Assembly: GCA_019312835.1 (NCBI GenBank) | Contig: JAFDCJ010000013.1 | Location: 1 to 37,240 of the forward strand | Source of the DNA: Deltaproteobacteria bacterium | Lineage (GTDB): Bacteria; Desulfobacterota; Desulfobacteria; Desulfobacterales; JAFDCJ01 | Length of the DNA: 37,240 nt | Direction: 5' to 3' | Shown here: piece after piece, positions 1-8,815 of the stretch | How positions within the stretch are numbered: the first letter of the stretch is position 1 | Layout: each line of letters begins with the position of its first letter | The notes under the pieces: generated by a model | Told to the model about the DNA's origin: nothing | The model's input: only the letters and a program-made list of their open reading frames with translations | The model's database searches: none | Made by a program: the position numbers and the translations under genes

Positions 1-1873
1 AATAAGGATGCGTCGCATCGATGTCTAAAAGCATCAAAGAAACATTCCCCATAATGCCCATAAGGAGGTTGTTAAAATCGTGGGCAATGCCGCCTGCAAG
101 GGTCCCGATGGCCTCCATCTTTTGTGCCCGTTGAAGTTGGATCTGCAGCTCTTCCTTTTCCTGGCTGGCCCATTTGAGCTCGGTGATGTCATTGCCGATG
201 CAAAGGATCTCGATAAACTGGCCGGCTTCATTGAAGATGGGTTTATACGTCCATGCGATCCAGACTTTCTCCCCTGTCCTGATTTCGGTCTGGTTTTCGC
301 TGACGACCGGTCGCTCCGGATCCGTTTGCAGGGATTCGGCCAGGTTTTTAAAATTCAGCCGACTGGGTCCCGATGGCGGCAAAATGATATTGGCGGCATT
401 CTCCCCAATGATTTCCGCTTCAGAATAACCAAAAAACCGTTGGGCGAATTCATTGAAAAAGATAATTTTCCCGTTCCTATCCATTCTCAGGATAATACTG
501 TTGGCATTTTCCACCAGATCGCGATATTTTTTCTCGCTGCTCTGGAGTTTTTCATAGGCCATGGCATTGTTGATGCTGATGGCCAGCTGGGATGAAATAC
601 CCATCAAAAGGCTCAAGTCGCTTTGTCTCAGGGGCCGGCTGGACTTACTGTTATCAACCGCCAATATCCCCAAAGACTCTTTTTCATAAATAATGGGAAC
701 ACATATCAACGACTCCCCACCGATTTTTTTAGCCAGCTCCACACTGCGTTTTGAAAAAGAATTTTGGATTTCCAGCAGATTATCAACCAAAAAAGGTCGT
801 TGGTCTCTAATGGCAACTACAAAAATCCCTTGTGATTTGGGGTTATCCAAATTAAATTTTGTTTCTCTGAATAAAGCCTCTTCCGCATCGTTCTGGCCGT
901 AGCCAGCCGCATATCTCAACTTTGCATTTTTTTTATCGACCATCATGATCATCCCACGATCAAAGTCCAACCGCTTTTCCATCAATCCGGCAACGGTTTT
1001 AAGCAGTTTGTCAATGTCTAGGATACTAGAAGTGGCCTGGCCAATTTCCTGAATCAACATGGCGTTGTTGTAGCGCATGTTGCCTTCATAAATACTGTCC
1101 TGCGCAGATTCGGTTTGGGTTTCGATCGTTTTGATCAAAGCTCTATTTTCAAGGTATTGGGTGTAATACGAGAGTAACATGGTGATACAAGCACAACTCA
1201 GTGCGATGATCACCCATGTGTTCAATGAAAACACGAACAAAAATGCAATCAAGGCCACAATGTTAAGCAATAGAATATAATTTCGAATCCGCTGCCACAG
1301 ATTTTTTGAGGACTTCTTCCACTTGATGATATAGCGGCAGGAACTATCTCCGTTGTGTATGCAGGAGGGATGTTCGATCTTGGCAAACTGATCCGTAAAA
1401 AATTTCGCCGTTGATTCGAATACGCCTATGCGGTTCGCACATTGGTATGGTTTTTCATCAACTCCCGGTTTGGGGACAGAAACAATTTCCACCGAGTTGG
1501 GTCCAATCTTTTTGGATCTGACCTCCGCCGCTCGGCTTAACAAAGGGTAAACTTTACCGATTAGCATGAAAATTGCGGTCGGGTTCATCAAGCCAAGAAT
1601 GTATTGTTTGGTTGCGCCCAAACCTCCGGATGAGGTGGCATACCGGCCGGCGTCTCTGGCGATATTTGCATTGCCGGTATGTGCGACTATAATCTCATGT
1701 AATCGATCCTGCTGTTCCTGGGTAAACCAATGGGAAGGATCTTCCAATTCCCATTCGGTGATGCCTGTTTGGGCGAGAATTGAATCGACATCTATATCTG
1801 TATGATATTTCAACAGATATTCAATATATATCTTGGCTACGCGACTGTTGTATAACGGTGCCGATTCTTTCAT
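1..1873 (-). CDS. Membrane sensor histidine kinase, partial (C-terminus beyond window)
   Basis: About 624 codons are visible and the frame stays open to the left edge. The start is the ATG at 1873, with an in-frame TAA seven codons upstream. Order seen: an N-terminal sensor region (about 1-185) ending in a Cys/Gly-rich motif HPSCIHNGDSSCRY, which resembles the end of V4R/XylR-N-type ligand-binding domains; two hydrophobic helices (about 198-238); a GAF-like domain (about 275-435); a PAS domain (about 445-565) containing FGYSEAEIIGEN; and a HisKA H-box, LAGGIAHDFNNLL, with the phospho-acceptor His near residue 597. The family autophosphorylates on that His and passes phosphate to a response regulator. 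The ATPase domain and any receiver domain lie outside the window. The ligand is unknown, and the V4R-like label is tentative because it rests on one motif. Confidence 0.88.
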   Translation of the reverse strand, partial: MKESAPLYNSRVAKIYIEYLLKYHTDIDVDSILAQTGITEWELEDPSHWFTQEQQDRLHEIIVAHTGNANIARDAGRYATSSGGLGATKQYILGLMNPTAIFMLIGKVYPLLSRAAEVRSKKIGPNSVEIVSVPKPGVDEKPYQCANRIGVFESTAKFFTDQFAKIEHPSCIHNGDSSCRYIIKWKKSSKNLWQRIRNYILLLNIVALIAFLFVFSLNTWVIIALSCACITMLLSYYTQYLENRALIKTIETQTESAQDSIYEGNMRYNNAMLIQEIGQATSSILDIDKLLKTVAGLMEKRLDFDRGMIMMVDKKNAKLRYAAGYGQNDAEEALFRETKFNLDNPKSQGIFVVAIRDQRPFLVDNLLEIQNSFSKRSVELAKKIGGESLICVPIIYEKESLGILAVDNSKSSRPLRQSDLSLLMGISSQLAISINNAMAYEKLQSSEKKYRDLVENANSIILRMDRNGKIIFFNEFAQRFFGYSEAEIIGENAANIILPPSGPSRLNFKNLAESLQTDPERPVVSENQTEIRTGEKVWIAWTYKPIFNEAGQFIEILCIGNDITELKWASQEKEELQIQLQRAQKMEAIGTLAGGIAHDFNNLLMGIMGNVSLMLLDIDATHPY

Positions 1874-1931
1874 TTTTCTTTTGATCGTAAATTATCTGTT
1901 CCGAATCAGATGGTAAGTCTCATGCCCATAT

Positions 1932-2077
1932 TAGAAGCTATCTCAAAAATGTTTTTTGGCCCAAACTCTTTGTTGGTGCCTTGTTTTAAATCCTCTAAAT
2001 ACTGAAGTATTCCTCCGGTTTAAAACACGGCCCCGCCGCGATTTTGACCCAAAATCCTATTTTTGGATTGGCTTCTA
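1932..2077. repeat. Palindromic MITE/REP-like element, copy 1 (146 bp)
   Basis: The ends are TAGAAGCTATCTCAAAAA on the left and TTTTTGGATTGGCTTCTA on the right, imperfect inverted copies of each other. Further in, GTTTTAAA faces TTTAAAAC, and the centre folds as AATACT-GA-AGTATT. The whole element can therefore form one long imperfect hairpin. It matches the element at 28834-28981 in length, ends and central architecture. It contains no open frame worth calling. Confidence 0.7.
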
Positions 2078-2078
2078 G

Positions 2079-2336
2079 TAAAAATAACAAGGGATTAAAT
2101 CATTTGCAAGCAGTTATTCATTGAGAGCCCTCTGATGGCATTTCTCGATCTCAAAGGCATCGACCCGTGAAACGGTCGCAAAAACGGGACCGTCGCCATA
2201 TCAATTTGGGGTGCTATTGGCATTGACTCTCCATCCATCCTGATATAAATTGCATTTCCATTAGAGCATTTAAGCAACCTGCGAAATGCTATCTGAGCCT
2301 CTCGGATACCTTCAAAATGAGATTCAAATCCGCTTT
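2079..2336. other. Gap between the repeat and the radical SAM gene
   Basis: I find no supported gene here. A 60-codon frame on the minus strand (2095-2277) has no recognisable protein character. An upstream in-frame ATG at 2286 would lengthen the next gene by 17 residues but has no ribosome binding site and does not resemble the family N-terminus. No clear promoter stands out. Confidence 0.4.
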
Positions 2337-3716
2337 ATGAAAAAATTGTTGCTAATCAATCCGGTCAGCCGCAGGAGCGGTCTGCTCTTGAGCCGGTTTT
2401 CGTCCTTTGCGCCGTTGGGTCTGGCGTATGTCGCAGCGGCCACACCTTCCAATTGGGAGGTCAAAATATCCGATGAAAACTTTGATGAATTTGAATTCGA
2501 AGAAGCCGATCTGGTGGGTATTACCGCCTTTACCAGCAATATCAATAGAGCTTATGAGATTGCTGAAATGTACCGGCATCGAAAAATAAAAGTTGCTATC
2601 GGCGGCATCCATGCCTCGATGCTTACTGGAGAGGCGCAACGATACGCCGACACCGTCGTGGTTGGAGAGGCGGAAAGCCTATGGCCCAAAGTGATCGCCG
2701 ATTTTGAAAGCAATCACTTGACCAGCTTATATGTCGGTTCCAAAGTGGATTTCAATCAACACGCCATGTTGCCCCGCCGCGATTTGCTCAACCCGCAGTA
2801 TTTTTGGCATTCCGTGCAAACTTCACGCGGCTGTCCTTTTAACTGCTATTTTTGTTCGGTTTCAAGGTATTTGGGCAAGGAATTTCGGCAGAGGAAAGTA
2901 GATCACGTTCTTGAAGAGTTATCCGAATTAAAGGGCAAATTCATCGCTTTCGTTGACGATAATTTAATCGGTTACAGCCCTAGAAGCAAAGACCGCGCTG
3001 TCAAATTATTTAAAGGCATGGTCGAGCAAAACATGAATCAAAAATGGTGGATGCAAACCTCCATCAACGCGGCTGATGACGAAAAAGTGATCGATTTAGC
3101 AGCCCAGTCTGGCTGCCTGTTTGCTTTTATCGGATTTGAAACCATCAGCAAAGACACCCTCATAGACATGAAAAAAGGCGTGAATATTAAAATGGGTGTC
3201 AAAAATTACAAAAAAGTTGTGGAGGTTTTTCATCGACACGGCATAGCCGTCTACGGAGCCTTTATTATTGGCTGTGACCATGAATCTGCGGTGTATTATA
3301 AAGAACTGGCTGATTTTTTAATTAATTCCGGAATCGACATCATTCAACTTACATTGCTAACGCCACTTCCCGGAACCCAATTAATGGAGGATTTGCAAAA
3401 AGAAGGCCGTATTATTTACAGCAACTATCCTCAGGATTGGGATAAATATAGATTTTCCTACATGGTGCATCAGCCCCGTGACGTGCAACCGAAGACAATC
3501 TATATAGGCAACAACTATGTCAAAAAGCGAATCTATTCTTTTCCGGCCTACCAATACCGCCTGCTGAGGTCGTTTTTAAATTTAAAAAGCAAATCCAGTT
3601 TTTTGGCCACTTATAAATTTAACAAAGCCCTTAAAAAGGGCTGGGAAAATTCACACTACTATCAGGATTATCCTTCCGATCTGGCCGCAGCCGAGGAAGA
3701 ACAATCAAGTATTTGA
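2337..3716 (+). CDS. B12-binding domain radical SAM protein
   Basis: The protein has about 459 residues from the chosen ATG (MKKLLLINPV), the typical family start; a longer frame opens at 2286 but lacks a ribosome binding site. The N-terminal part (about 1-140) looks like a cobalamin-binding Rossmann domain with the family patterns PLGLAYVAA, DLVGITAFTS, IGGIHAS and VVGEAE. The radical SAM domain follows, with SRGCPFNCYFC giving the CxxxCxxC that holds the 4Fe-4S cluster (Cys about 166, 170, 173), and later FVDDNLIG and FIGFET. Members use a 5'-deoxyadenosyl radical and often methylcobalamin for methyl transfer or C-C chemistry on lipids, cofactors or natural products. The substrate cannot be read from sequence. 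It is not operonic with its neighbours: the next gene converges on it 27 bases downstream. Confidence 0.9.
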   Translation: MKKLLLINPVSRRSGLLLSRFSSFAPLGLAYVAAATPSNWEVKISDENFDEFEFEEADLVGITAFTSNINRAYEIAEMYRHRKIKVAIGGIHASMLTGEAQRYADTVVVGEAESLWPKVIADFESNHLTSLYVGSKVDFNQHAMLPRRDLLNPQYFWHSVQTSRGCPFNCYFCSVSRYLGKEFRQRKVDHVLEELSELKGKFIAFVDDNLIGYSPRSKDRAVKLFKGMVEQNMNQKWWMQTSINAADDEKVIDLAAQSGCLFAFIGFETISKDTLIDMKKGVNIKMGVKNYKKVVEVFHRHGIAVYGAFIIGCDHESAVYYKELADFLINSGIDIIQLTLLTPLPGTQLMEDLQKEGRIIYSNYPQDWDKYRFSYMVHQPRDVQPKTIYIGNNYVKKRIYSFPAYQYRLLRSFLNLKSKSSFLATYKFNKALKKGWENSHYYQDYPSDLAAAEEEQSSI

Positions 3717-3743
3717 TAGCATCCGCTCCGCCCCCCGGCCAAA

Positions 3744-4721
3744 TCAGCTGACGGGATGCACAATCTCGGATGCCGGGACCAGTTTAACCTTGTTTTCCAG
3801 CTCGGGCATCATCTCCCGTAGAATTTCATAGGTAATGGGATGCGGATGCCCGATCCCCACCGCCTGGCCATTGTGCTGGGCGATGCGAATCAACTCTTTT
3901 ATTTGCTTGCGGATAAAATCCGGATCCTGGGAATGATCAAGAAAAACATCCCGCTGGGCGAAGGGGATTTGAAACAGGCGGGCCGAAGGCTTGCAAAGGC
4001 TTTTGTCGGAGGTCCGGCTGTCGATAAAAAACAGGTTCCGTTTCTTGAGAACCGAAAAAATCTGATACATCTGGCTGGATTCAGCCGTCATTTTAGAGCC
4101 CATATGGTTGTTGACGCCTTTTATGTTCGGTACGGACCCCAGGTTTTTCTCCAACTGGCGGATTAACTCGTCCGGTGACATGGTTGTCAGCAGGGTTCCC
4201 GGTCCCGGATCGATGTGCGGATATTCGAACGGCTCCATGGGCAGATGCAGCATGGTGCCCAACCCGTTTTTATGTGCCAGGCGGGCGATACTCTCCTGGA
4301 AAGGGCTGTGGGGCAGGATCGAAAACGTAATGCCGCCATTTAGCCTGCTTAATTGTCTGGCAATTTTCTTGTCATAGCCCATGTCATCAATAATAATGGC
4401 CACCAGGGGCATCTGCTTGGCGTCCTTGGGCGGTTTTGTGAGCGGCGGTTTTTCCAGCGGGATCTCTTTGGGTGGATAGATCTCGTAAGGGGGAATTTTT
4501 GCCGGCGGTTTTTTGGCCTGGGGGACTGATTTAACCGGCTGATCGGGCCGGGATGGTTTTTCAGCCGGAATGAGAAAATGCGCCAACAGGCCGGCGGCCG
4601 CCACCAGTACGATTAAGATCGCCAGACCGGCAAAAGCTTTGGCAATGGAACTTTTAAATAATTTGTTTTTGCGGGATTTTCGGCGGGGCTTTTTTTTCGC
4701 AGTCGGTTTTCGTTTTGCCAT
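3744..4721 (-). CDS. Divergent polysaccharide deacetylase family protein (YibQ-like)
   Basis: The protein has 325 residues. It begins with a very basic cytoplasmic tail (Lys/Arg-rich, 1-25), a single membrane helix (about 30-48) and a Pro/Lys-rich linker (about 50-105). The divergent deacetylase domain (PF04748 type) follows, with IIDDMGYD, HLPMEP, GVNNHMGS, FIDSRTS and GHPHP. The domain has the NodB barrel fold and probably acts on cell-wall glycan or anchors an envelope activity; the reaction is not established. It is the last gene of the tolC-ftsE-ftsX-envC-ctpA run, and association of this family with EnvC and CtpA is a familiar neighbourhood. A heptad-repeat array fills the 166-base gap to ctpA, so separate transcription is possible. 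Confidence 0.88.
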   Translation of the reverse strand: MAKRKPTAKKKPRRKSRKNKLFKSSIAKAFAGLAILIVLVAAAGLLAHFLIPAEKPSRPDQPVKSVPQAKKPPAKIPPYEIYPPKEIPLEKPPLTKPPKDAKQMPLVAIIIDDMGYDKKIARQLSRLNGGITFSILPHSPFQESIARLAHKNGLGTMLHLPMEPFEYPHIDPGPGTLLTTMSPDELIRQLEKNLGSVPNIKGVNNHMGSKMTAESSQMYQIFSVLKKRNLFFIDSRTSDKSLCKPSARLFQIPFAQRDVFLDHSQDPDFIRKQIKELIRIAQHNGQAVGIGHPHPITYEILREMMPELENKVKLVPASEIVHPVS

Positions 4722-4731
4722 TTATATAAAA

Positions 4732-4884
4732 AGTCAGTAGTCCGTCGTCAGTTGCCAGTTGCTGGCGGGCACGATACAGAATCGGCTATTTTTTTCAAAT
4801 CAATTCGTATGATTTTTGCGTTTCGTATTTTTACCGTCGTTAAAGAACAACCACGGACCATTGACAACCAACCACGGACACTGC
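4732..4884. repeat. Degenerate heptad array with facing arms (theme AGTCAGT / ACCACGG)
   Basis: The left arm 4732-4766 reads in 7-base units AGTCAGT, AGTCCGT, CGTCAGT, TGCCAGT, TGCTGGC. The right arm 4850-4884 reads ACCACGG, ACCATTG, ACAACCA, ACCACGG, ACACTGC. The arms are loosely complementary (AGTCCGT against ACGGACx) across about 80 bases of AT-rich spacer. The array fills the gap between ctpA and the yibQ-like gene. Confidence 0.7.
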
Positions 4885-4887
4885 TGT

Positions 4888-6258
4888 TTATCCTTTCAGA
4901 TTCTTGAATATTGCGTATCCCTCCAGCATCTCCAGAGCCCGCATCACCTGATTGTCCGATTGGAGCGCCTCCAATGTCAGCGGACCTATCCTCATTTGAG
5001 CGTCGCGCATTCTAGTATCGCTATCCTTTTTGTCTTCATCCTTTTCGCTCTGGTCATCTGTGTCCGAATCCCGGAAGGGTTCGGCCTCCAGATGGTTTTC
5101 CAGGTCCTTTTCTTTTAGCAGTCCCTCTTCCGCGCGAGCCATTTCTTTTGGATCCAGGCGACGATGCTTTAAATATATATCCGGCTCAATGCCTTTGGCC
5201 TGAATGGAACGATCGTTGGGGGTATAGTAGCGTGCAATTGTTAATTTGAGGCCCGAACCGTCGCGCAGTGTTTCGACGGTTTGAACCGAACCCTTGCCAA
5301 ATGAGGTGGTTCCCAGGATCAGGGCCCGTTTGTGATCCTGCAAGGCCCCGGCAACGATTTCAGATGCGCTGGCGCTGCCGCCGTTAATCAAAACCACCAG
5401 TGGATATTTGCGTTCTACGCTGGAGCGGGTGGCATTAAAAACTTTGGTATTTTTTTGGTTGCGACCCTTGATGGACAAAATGGCGCCTTCATCCAAAAAA
5501 AGGTCGGCCACTTTAATGGATTGATTCAGCAAGCCACCGCCATTGTTGCGCAGATCCAGGATCAATCCCCTCAAGGGTATCTCGGCGTTCTCCATTTTTT
5601 CAAGCTCTTTTTGCAGCTCGTCGGTGGTGGTGCCGGTAAAATTTGATAACCGGATGTATCCATAGCCAGGTTTCATGTTTATGGACTTAACGCTCTTGAT
5701 GGGGATCACATCCCTGATCAATTCGAATTCAAGGGGCTTTTTAACACCCTCACGCATGATGGTAACCACCACTTTTGTGCCTTTGGGTCCCCGCATCATC
5801 TTTACCGCTTTCCTGAGATCCCGGGTCGGTTGGCCGTCAACTTTAATAATTCTATCCCGGGCGATTATGCCGGCATTATAGGCGGGGGTGTCTTCAATAG
5901 GTGAGATCACCGTTACGAAACCATCCTGCATGGTAATATGTATGCCGATACCGGTAAATTCGCCCTTGGTATCAATCTGTAAATCCTGAAAGTCATCCAC
6001 AGGCAGCAGCGAGGAATGGGGATCGAGACTGTGGACCATTCCTTGAATGGCCTTTTGAATCAACTCTTTGGTGTCAACTTCATCGACATATTCTCTTTCA
6101 ATCAACTCGATTACATCGGAAAAAACTTTTAGCTCTTCATAGGCTTCTTCGCTCTTGGCAGATAGATCGCGGTAAAATCCATTGCCGACTGTCCAGAAAA
6201 CAACGGCGATTACCATCAGCAACCACAATTTTACGTGCCGCGTTTTTTTACTGATCAT
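4888..6258 (-). CDS. ctpA: S41 family C-terminal processing peptidase
   Basis: The protein has 456 residues. An N-terminal signal anchor (about 9-27) targets the periplasm. A PDZ domain (about 95-180) contains FTGIGIHI and the carboxylate-loop region. The S41 protease core (about 190-360) includes LILDLRNNGGG and the catalytic segment. The nucleophile fits Ser297 in NGGSASASE, with Lys322 in FGKGSVQ exactly 25 residues later and Gln326 four after that, the Ser/Lys/Gln spacing of Prc and CtpB. The C-terminal tail (about 390-456) is charged and probably flexible. The family trims envelope proteins at their C-termini, including murein hydrolases, which fits the EnvC-like and FtsEX genes upstream. 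Confidence 0.95.
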   Translation of the reverse strand: MISKKTRHVKLWLLMVIAVVFWTVGNGFYRDLSAKSEEAYEELKVFSDVIELIEREYVDEVDTKELIQKAIQGMVHSLDPHSSLLPVDDFQDLQIDTKGEFTGIGIHITMQDGFVTVISPIEDTPAYNAGIIARDRIIKVDGQPTRDLRKAVKMMRGPKGTKVVVTIMREGVKKPLEFELIRDVIPIKSVKSINMKPGYGYIRLSNFTGTTTDELQKELEKMENAEIPLRGLILDLRNNGGGLLNQSIKVADLFLDEGAILSIKGRNQKNTKVFNATRSSVERKYPLVVLINGGSASASEIVAGALQDHKRALILGTTSFGKGSVQTVETLRDGSGLKLTIARYYTPNDRSIQAKGIEPDIYLKHRRLDPKEMARAEEGLLKEKDLENHLEAEPFRDSDTDDQSEKDEDKKDSDTRMRDAQMRIGPLTLEALQSDNQVMRALEMLEGYAIFKNLKG

Positions 6259-6292
6259 TTAAATACTCCTTGTTATACCTAATTTAGTAAAG

Positions 6293-6446
6293 GTTCACAG
6301 GTTCAGAGTTCACCGTTCAGGGTTATCCAGTTTTGCTCGAACTGGCACGCTGCCATTAGGACCTATCGCCACGCTCAAAACCATTTGATTGGTTTGGTGA
6401 CGGGCTTTTTTGTTTCGGTGTCAGCCCTGAACCCCGAACCTTTGAA
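6293..6446. repeat. Degenerate heptad array with facing arms (theme GTTCAGG / CCCGAAC)
   Basis: The left arm 6293-6328 reads GTTCACAG, GTTCAGA, GTTCACC, GTTCAGG, GTTATCC. The right arm 6425-6446 reads CCTGAAC, CCCGAAC, CTTTGAAC. The arms are complementary in consensus. The middle contains another short inverted repeat, AAACCA-TTTGA-TTGGTTT. The array fills the gap between the envC-like gene and ctpA. The same theme recurs at 20532-20601. Confidence 0.75.
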
Positions 6447-6452
6447 CGGCTG

Positions 6453-7892
6453 TCAATTTTTAAGCCACGGCATCGGATTTACCGGTTTGCCGTGGTGGCG
6501 AACTTCAAAATAGAGTTTGGTGCCGGTCATTGATCCCGTATCACCCACGGTGGCAATGACCTCGCCGGTTTCGACTTCATCGCCCTTGGCCTTAAAGGCC
6601 TCCTCCAGATGGGCATAGACCGTATAATAATTTTTGCCATGGTCAATAATAATCATGTTTCCATAAGTTTTAAACCAACTTGAATAAAGAATCCTGCCGT
6701 TGAAAACGGATCGCACGGGCTCGCCGTTGTCGGCTTCGATATCGATGCCGCTGCGGAAGTTGGTGATGTCATACTTCGGATTTTTATACGGGCCGTATAA
6801 AGAAATTATTCTACCGTTAACGGGCCGGATTAGCAAGCCTTTATGAGCCGAAAACGGTAATCGTGAGGCTTTTTTATCTGCAGCCGGGCTAGTGCCACTC
6901 GTATTGAGCAGGTTGATTTTACGATCCAGTTCGTTCGATGCCTGGGTCAAGGCATCGATGGCCGCCAGCTCCAGGGCCTTCTGGCTGCGGATATCCGCCA
7001 GCAAACGGGTGCGGGCGGATCGTTCCGTTGACATCTGCTGGATCTGTTTTTGTAATTCGTCGGCAAGGATACTTTTCTGATCTTTCAGTTCGTTGAGTCG
7101 GCTTAGTACTTTTTCCAGCTCGTCCTGGTCTGATAGCAGTTCCTGACGGATTTTTTCATCATGGGCCAGTATGCGTTCCAAGGCGGCCTTGCGTTGGATA
7201 AATTCGTGCATTGATCCCGCCGATGCCAACAAATGAAATCTTCCCAACCAGTTCATCTTATAAAGGGCAATCAGGCGCTGGGCCACGTATTTTTCATTGG
7301 TCCGAATTTGCGCTCTCAATTTATCGGATGCGTCGGTCGCCTCGCGAATGGCGCCCTGCAGCTTTTTGATCTCTCTTTTGGTGGCAGCTGTTCGCTGTAT
7401 GCTTTTATTGAGGGTCTGCTCCACCTGATTTAAACGCTTGATGGTATCGCTTTCTTTGCGGCTAAAGGCCTCGACTTCCTGCTGCCCCTGTTCTATTTCG
7501 CGGCTGATGTGTTCTTTGCGTTTCTGATATTCGTCCAGATGCTGTTGCTGCTCTTGAGGCCGTTTTAAATTCTTCCGATCCGTTTGAATCTCCCCGCTCG
7601 GAACAATTTTAATGGTCTGGGCCTGCGCCTTGATGAAACCCACCTCACCATCATGCAGAATCTGGATCCATCCCGGCCGACGTTTGATAATTTTTAGGGT
7701 TGATCCTCGTTTCAGCGTTTTTTGCAGGAGGCCATGCCTGCCGGGCTCCGACTGCACCCGAACCTCGTCTGCAGTCACGACGGCGACGGCCCGTCCGTCA
7801 GCTGCACCTGCCTTCCCTGTGCCGATCACCGCAACCGCGCCGGCCAGCACTATGACGGCGGTTAGAATTGTATGTTTAAATAAACAGGCCAT
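6453..7892 (-). CDS. EnvC/NlpD-like murein hydrolase activator (SH3 + coiled coil + LytM)
   Basis: The protein has 479 residues. A signal peptide (about 1-31) is followed by a bacterial SH3 domain (about 36-90), a long coiled coil (about 100-330) rich in Glu, Lys and Gln, and a C-terminal M23/LytM domain (about 355-479). Active M23 enzymes have HxGxD, whereas here the motif is NFRSGIDI, so the first zinc-binding His is Arg. The later segments are VYAHLEEAF and YFEVRHHG. A metal-lacking activator, as in E. coli EnvC, is therefore more likely than a working endopeptidase. FtsX lies just upstream in the operon and is the known partner that regulates EnvC. The N-terminal SH3 domain is not present in E. 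coli EnvC. Confidence 0.9.
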   Translation of the reverse strand: MACLFKHTILTAVIVLAGAVAVIGTGKAGAADGRAVAVVTADEVRVQSEPGRHGLLQKTLKRGSTLKIIKRRPGWIQILHDGEVGFIKAQAQTIKIVPSGEIQTDRKNLKRPQEQQQHLDEYQKRKEHISREIEQGQQEVEAFSRKESDTIKRLNQVEQTLNKSIQRTAATKREIKKLQGAIREATDASDKLRAQIRTNEKYVAQRLIALYKMNWLGRFHLLASAGSMHEFIQRKAALERILAHDEKIRQELLSDQDELEKVLSRLNELKDQKSILADELQKQIQQMSTERSARTRLLADIRSQKALELAAIDALTQASNELDRKINLLNTSGTSPAADKKASRLPFSAHKGLLIRPVNGRIISLYGPYKNPKYDITNFRSGIDIEADNGEPVRSVFNGRILYSSWFKTYGNMIIIDHGKNYYTVYAHLEEAFKAKGDEVETGEVIATVGDTGSMTGTKLYFEVRHHGKPVNPMPWLKN

Positions 7893-7933
7893 CTTGCTAA
7901 TTTAGCACTTTTTACGCGTGGTCACCAAAAGGC

Positions 7934-8815
7934 TTAGTGCTTCAAATATTGCTTCAACGATATAAAGCATCCCAGCCATCCCACCAGCATGCTGACGACC
8001 AGAATCGCCAGCAAAATGGTGGGGGACAGGAAATGAAAACGAAACAGCCCCGGGAAAAAGCCCTTATCAACATTGGATGAAACAAACATAAAGGCGATAT
8101 AGAGCATGGCAAGGCCTATCATCGCACCCAGGGCACCTTGAATGACACCCTCAAAATAAAATGGAATTTTAATGAAATTATCCGTGGCGCCCACCAGGCG
8201 CATAATCTCAACTTCCTCGCGCCTGGAATAGATAACCAGGCGGATTGTATTGGCCACGATAAATATGGTGGCCATGAAAAAGAGCGCTCCCATGGCATAG
8301 CCCGCCAGCCGAAACAACGAAATAATCTGGGCAAACCGCCCGACCCATCGCTGGCCGTATTCAACTTCGTCAATTTGCGGCAGTGCTTCAAGTTGAGCGG
8401 CCAGTGTATCAATTTTTTGCCAGCTTTCAGTGGCGGCCGTCATGCGGATTTCAATGCTGTCGGGCAAGGGGTTTTGGGTCAGGTTTCTAAAAAGGGATGA
8501 TTGGTGCTTCATTTGCTCTTTAAGCCGGTTGAGCGCTTCTTGCTTGGGTATAAAGTTAAACCCCTCGACATCATCCAGGGCAAGGATTTTCTGTTTCAGC
8601 TCCTTAAGCCCATTGTTATCAATGCCCGGCTGAAGGTAGGCCATTATGCGCAGACCCTTTTTCCAGGAGTTTATGATTTCGCTGGTATTGACAAAAAATA
8701 GGATAAAGGCGCTGGCAATTAAAATGGACAGCGAGATGGTGATGATGGTGACCAGATTCAAAAACCTGTTTTTGAAAATGTCATCCAGGGCGCGTTTAAA
8801 AAATAGCGTTATCAT
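7934..8815 (-). CDS. ftsX: Cell division protein FtsX, permease-like
   Basis: The protein has 293 residues. It has an N-terminal membrane helix (about 20-45), a periplasmic domain (about 50-170) containing the YLQPGID and VEYGQRWVGRF segments, and three more helices in the C-terminal half, the usual FtsX layout. The intracellular loop carries SRREEVEIMRLVGATDNFI, the family's contact region for FtsE. The start codon lies inside the end of ftsE (20-base overlap), so translation is probably coupled. FtsX does not transport a known substrate; it transmits ATP-driven movement to a periplasmic amidase activator, here most likely the EnvC-like product encoded 41 bases downstream. Confidence 0.95.
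   Translation of the reverse strand: MITLFFKRALDDIFKNRFLNLVTIITISLSILIASAFILFFVNTSEIINSWKKGLRIMAYLQPGIDNNGLKELKQKILALDDVEGFNFIPKQEALNRLKEQMKHQSSLFRNLTQNPLPDSIEIRMTAATESWQKIDTLAAQLEALPQIDEVEYGQRWVGRFAQIISLFRLAGYAMGALFFMATIFIVANTIRLVIYSRREEVEIMRLVGATDNFIKIPFYFEGVIQGALGAMIGLAMLYIAFMFVSSNVDKGFFPGLFRFHFLSPTILLAILVVSMLVGWLGCFISLKQYLKH

Noticed and set aside
2095-2277. A 60-codon minus-strand frame in the first gap
   Set aside because: It has no convincing ribosome binding site and no hydrophobic, domain or low-complexity character supporting a protein.
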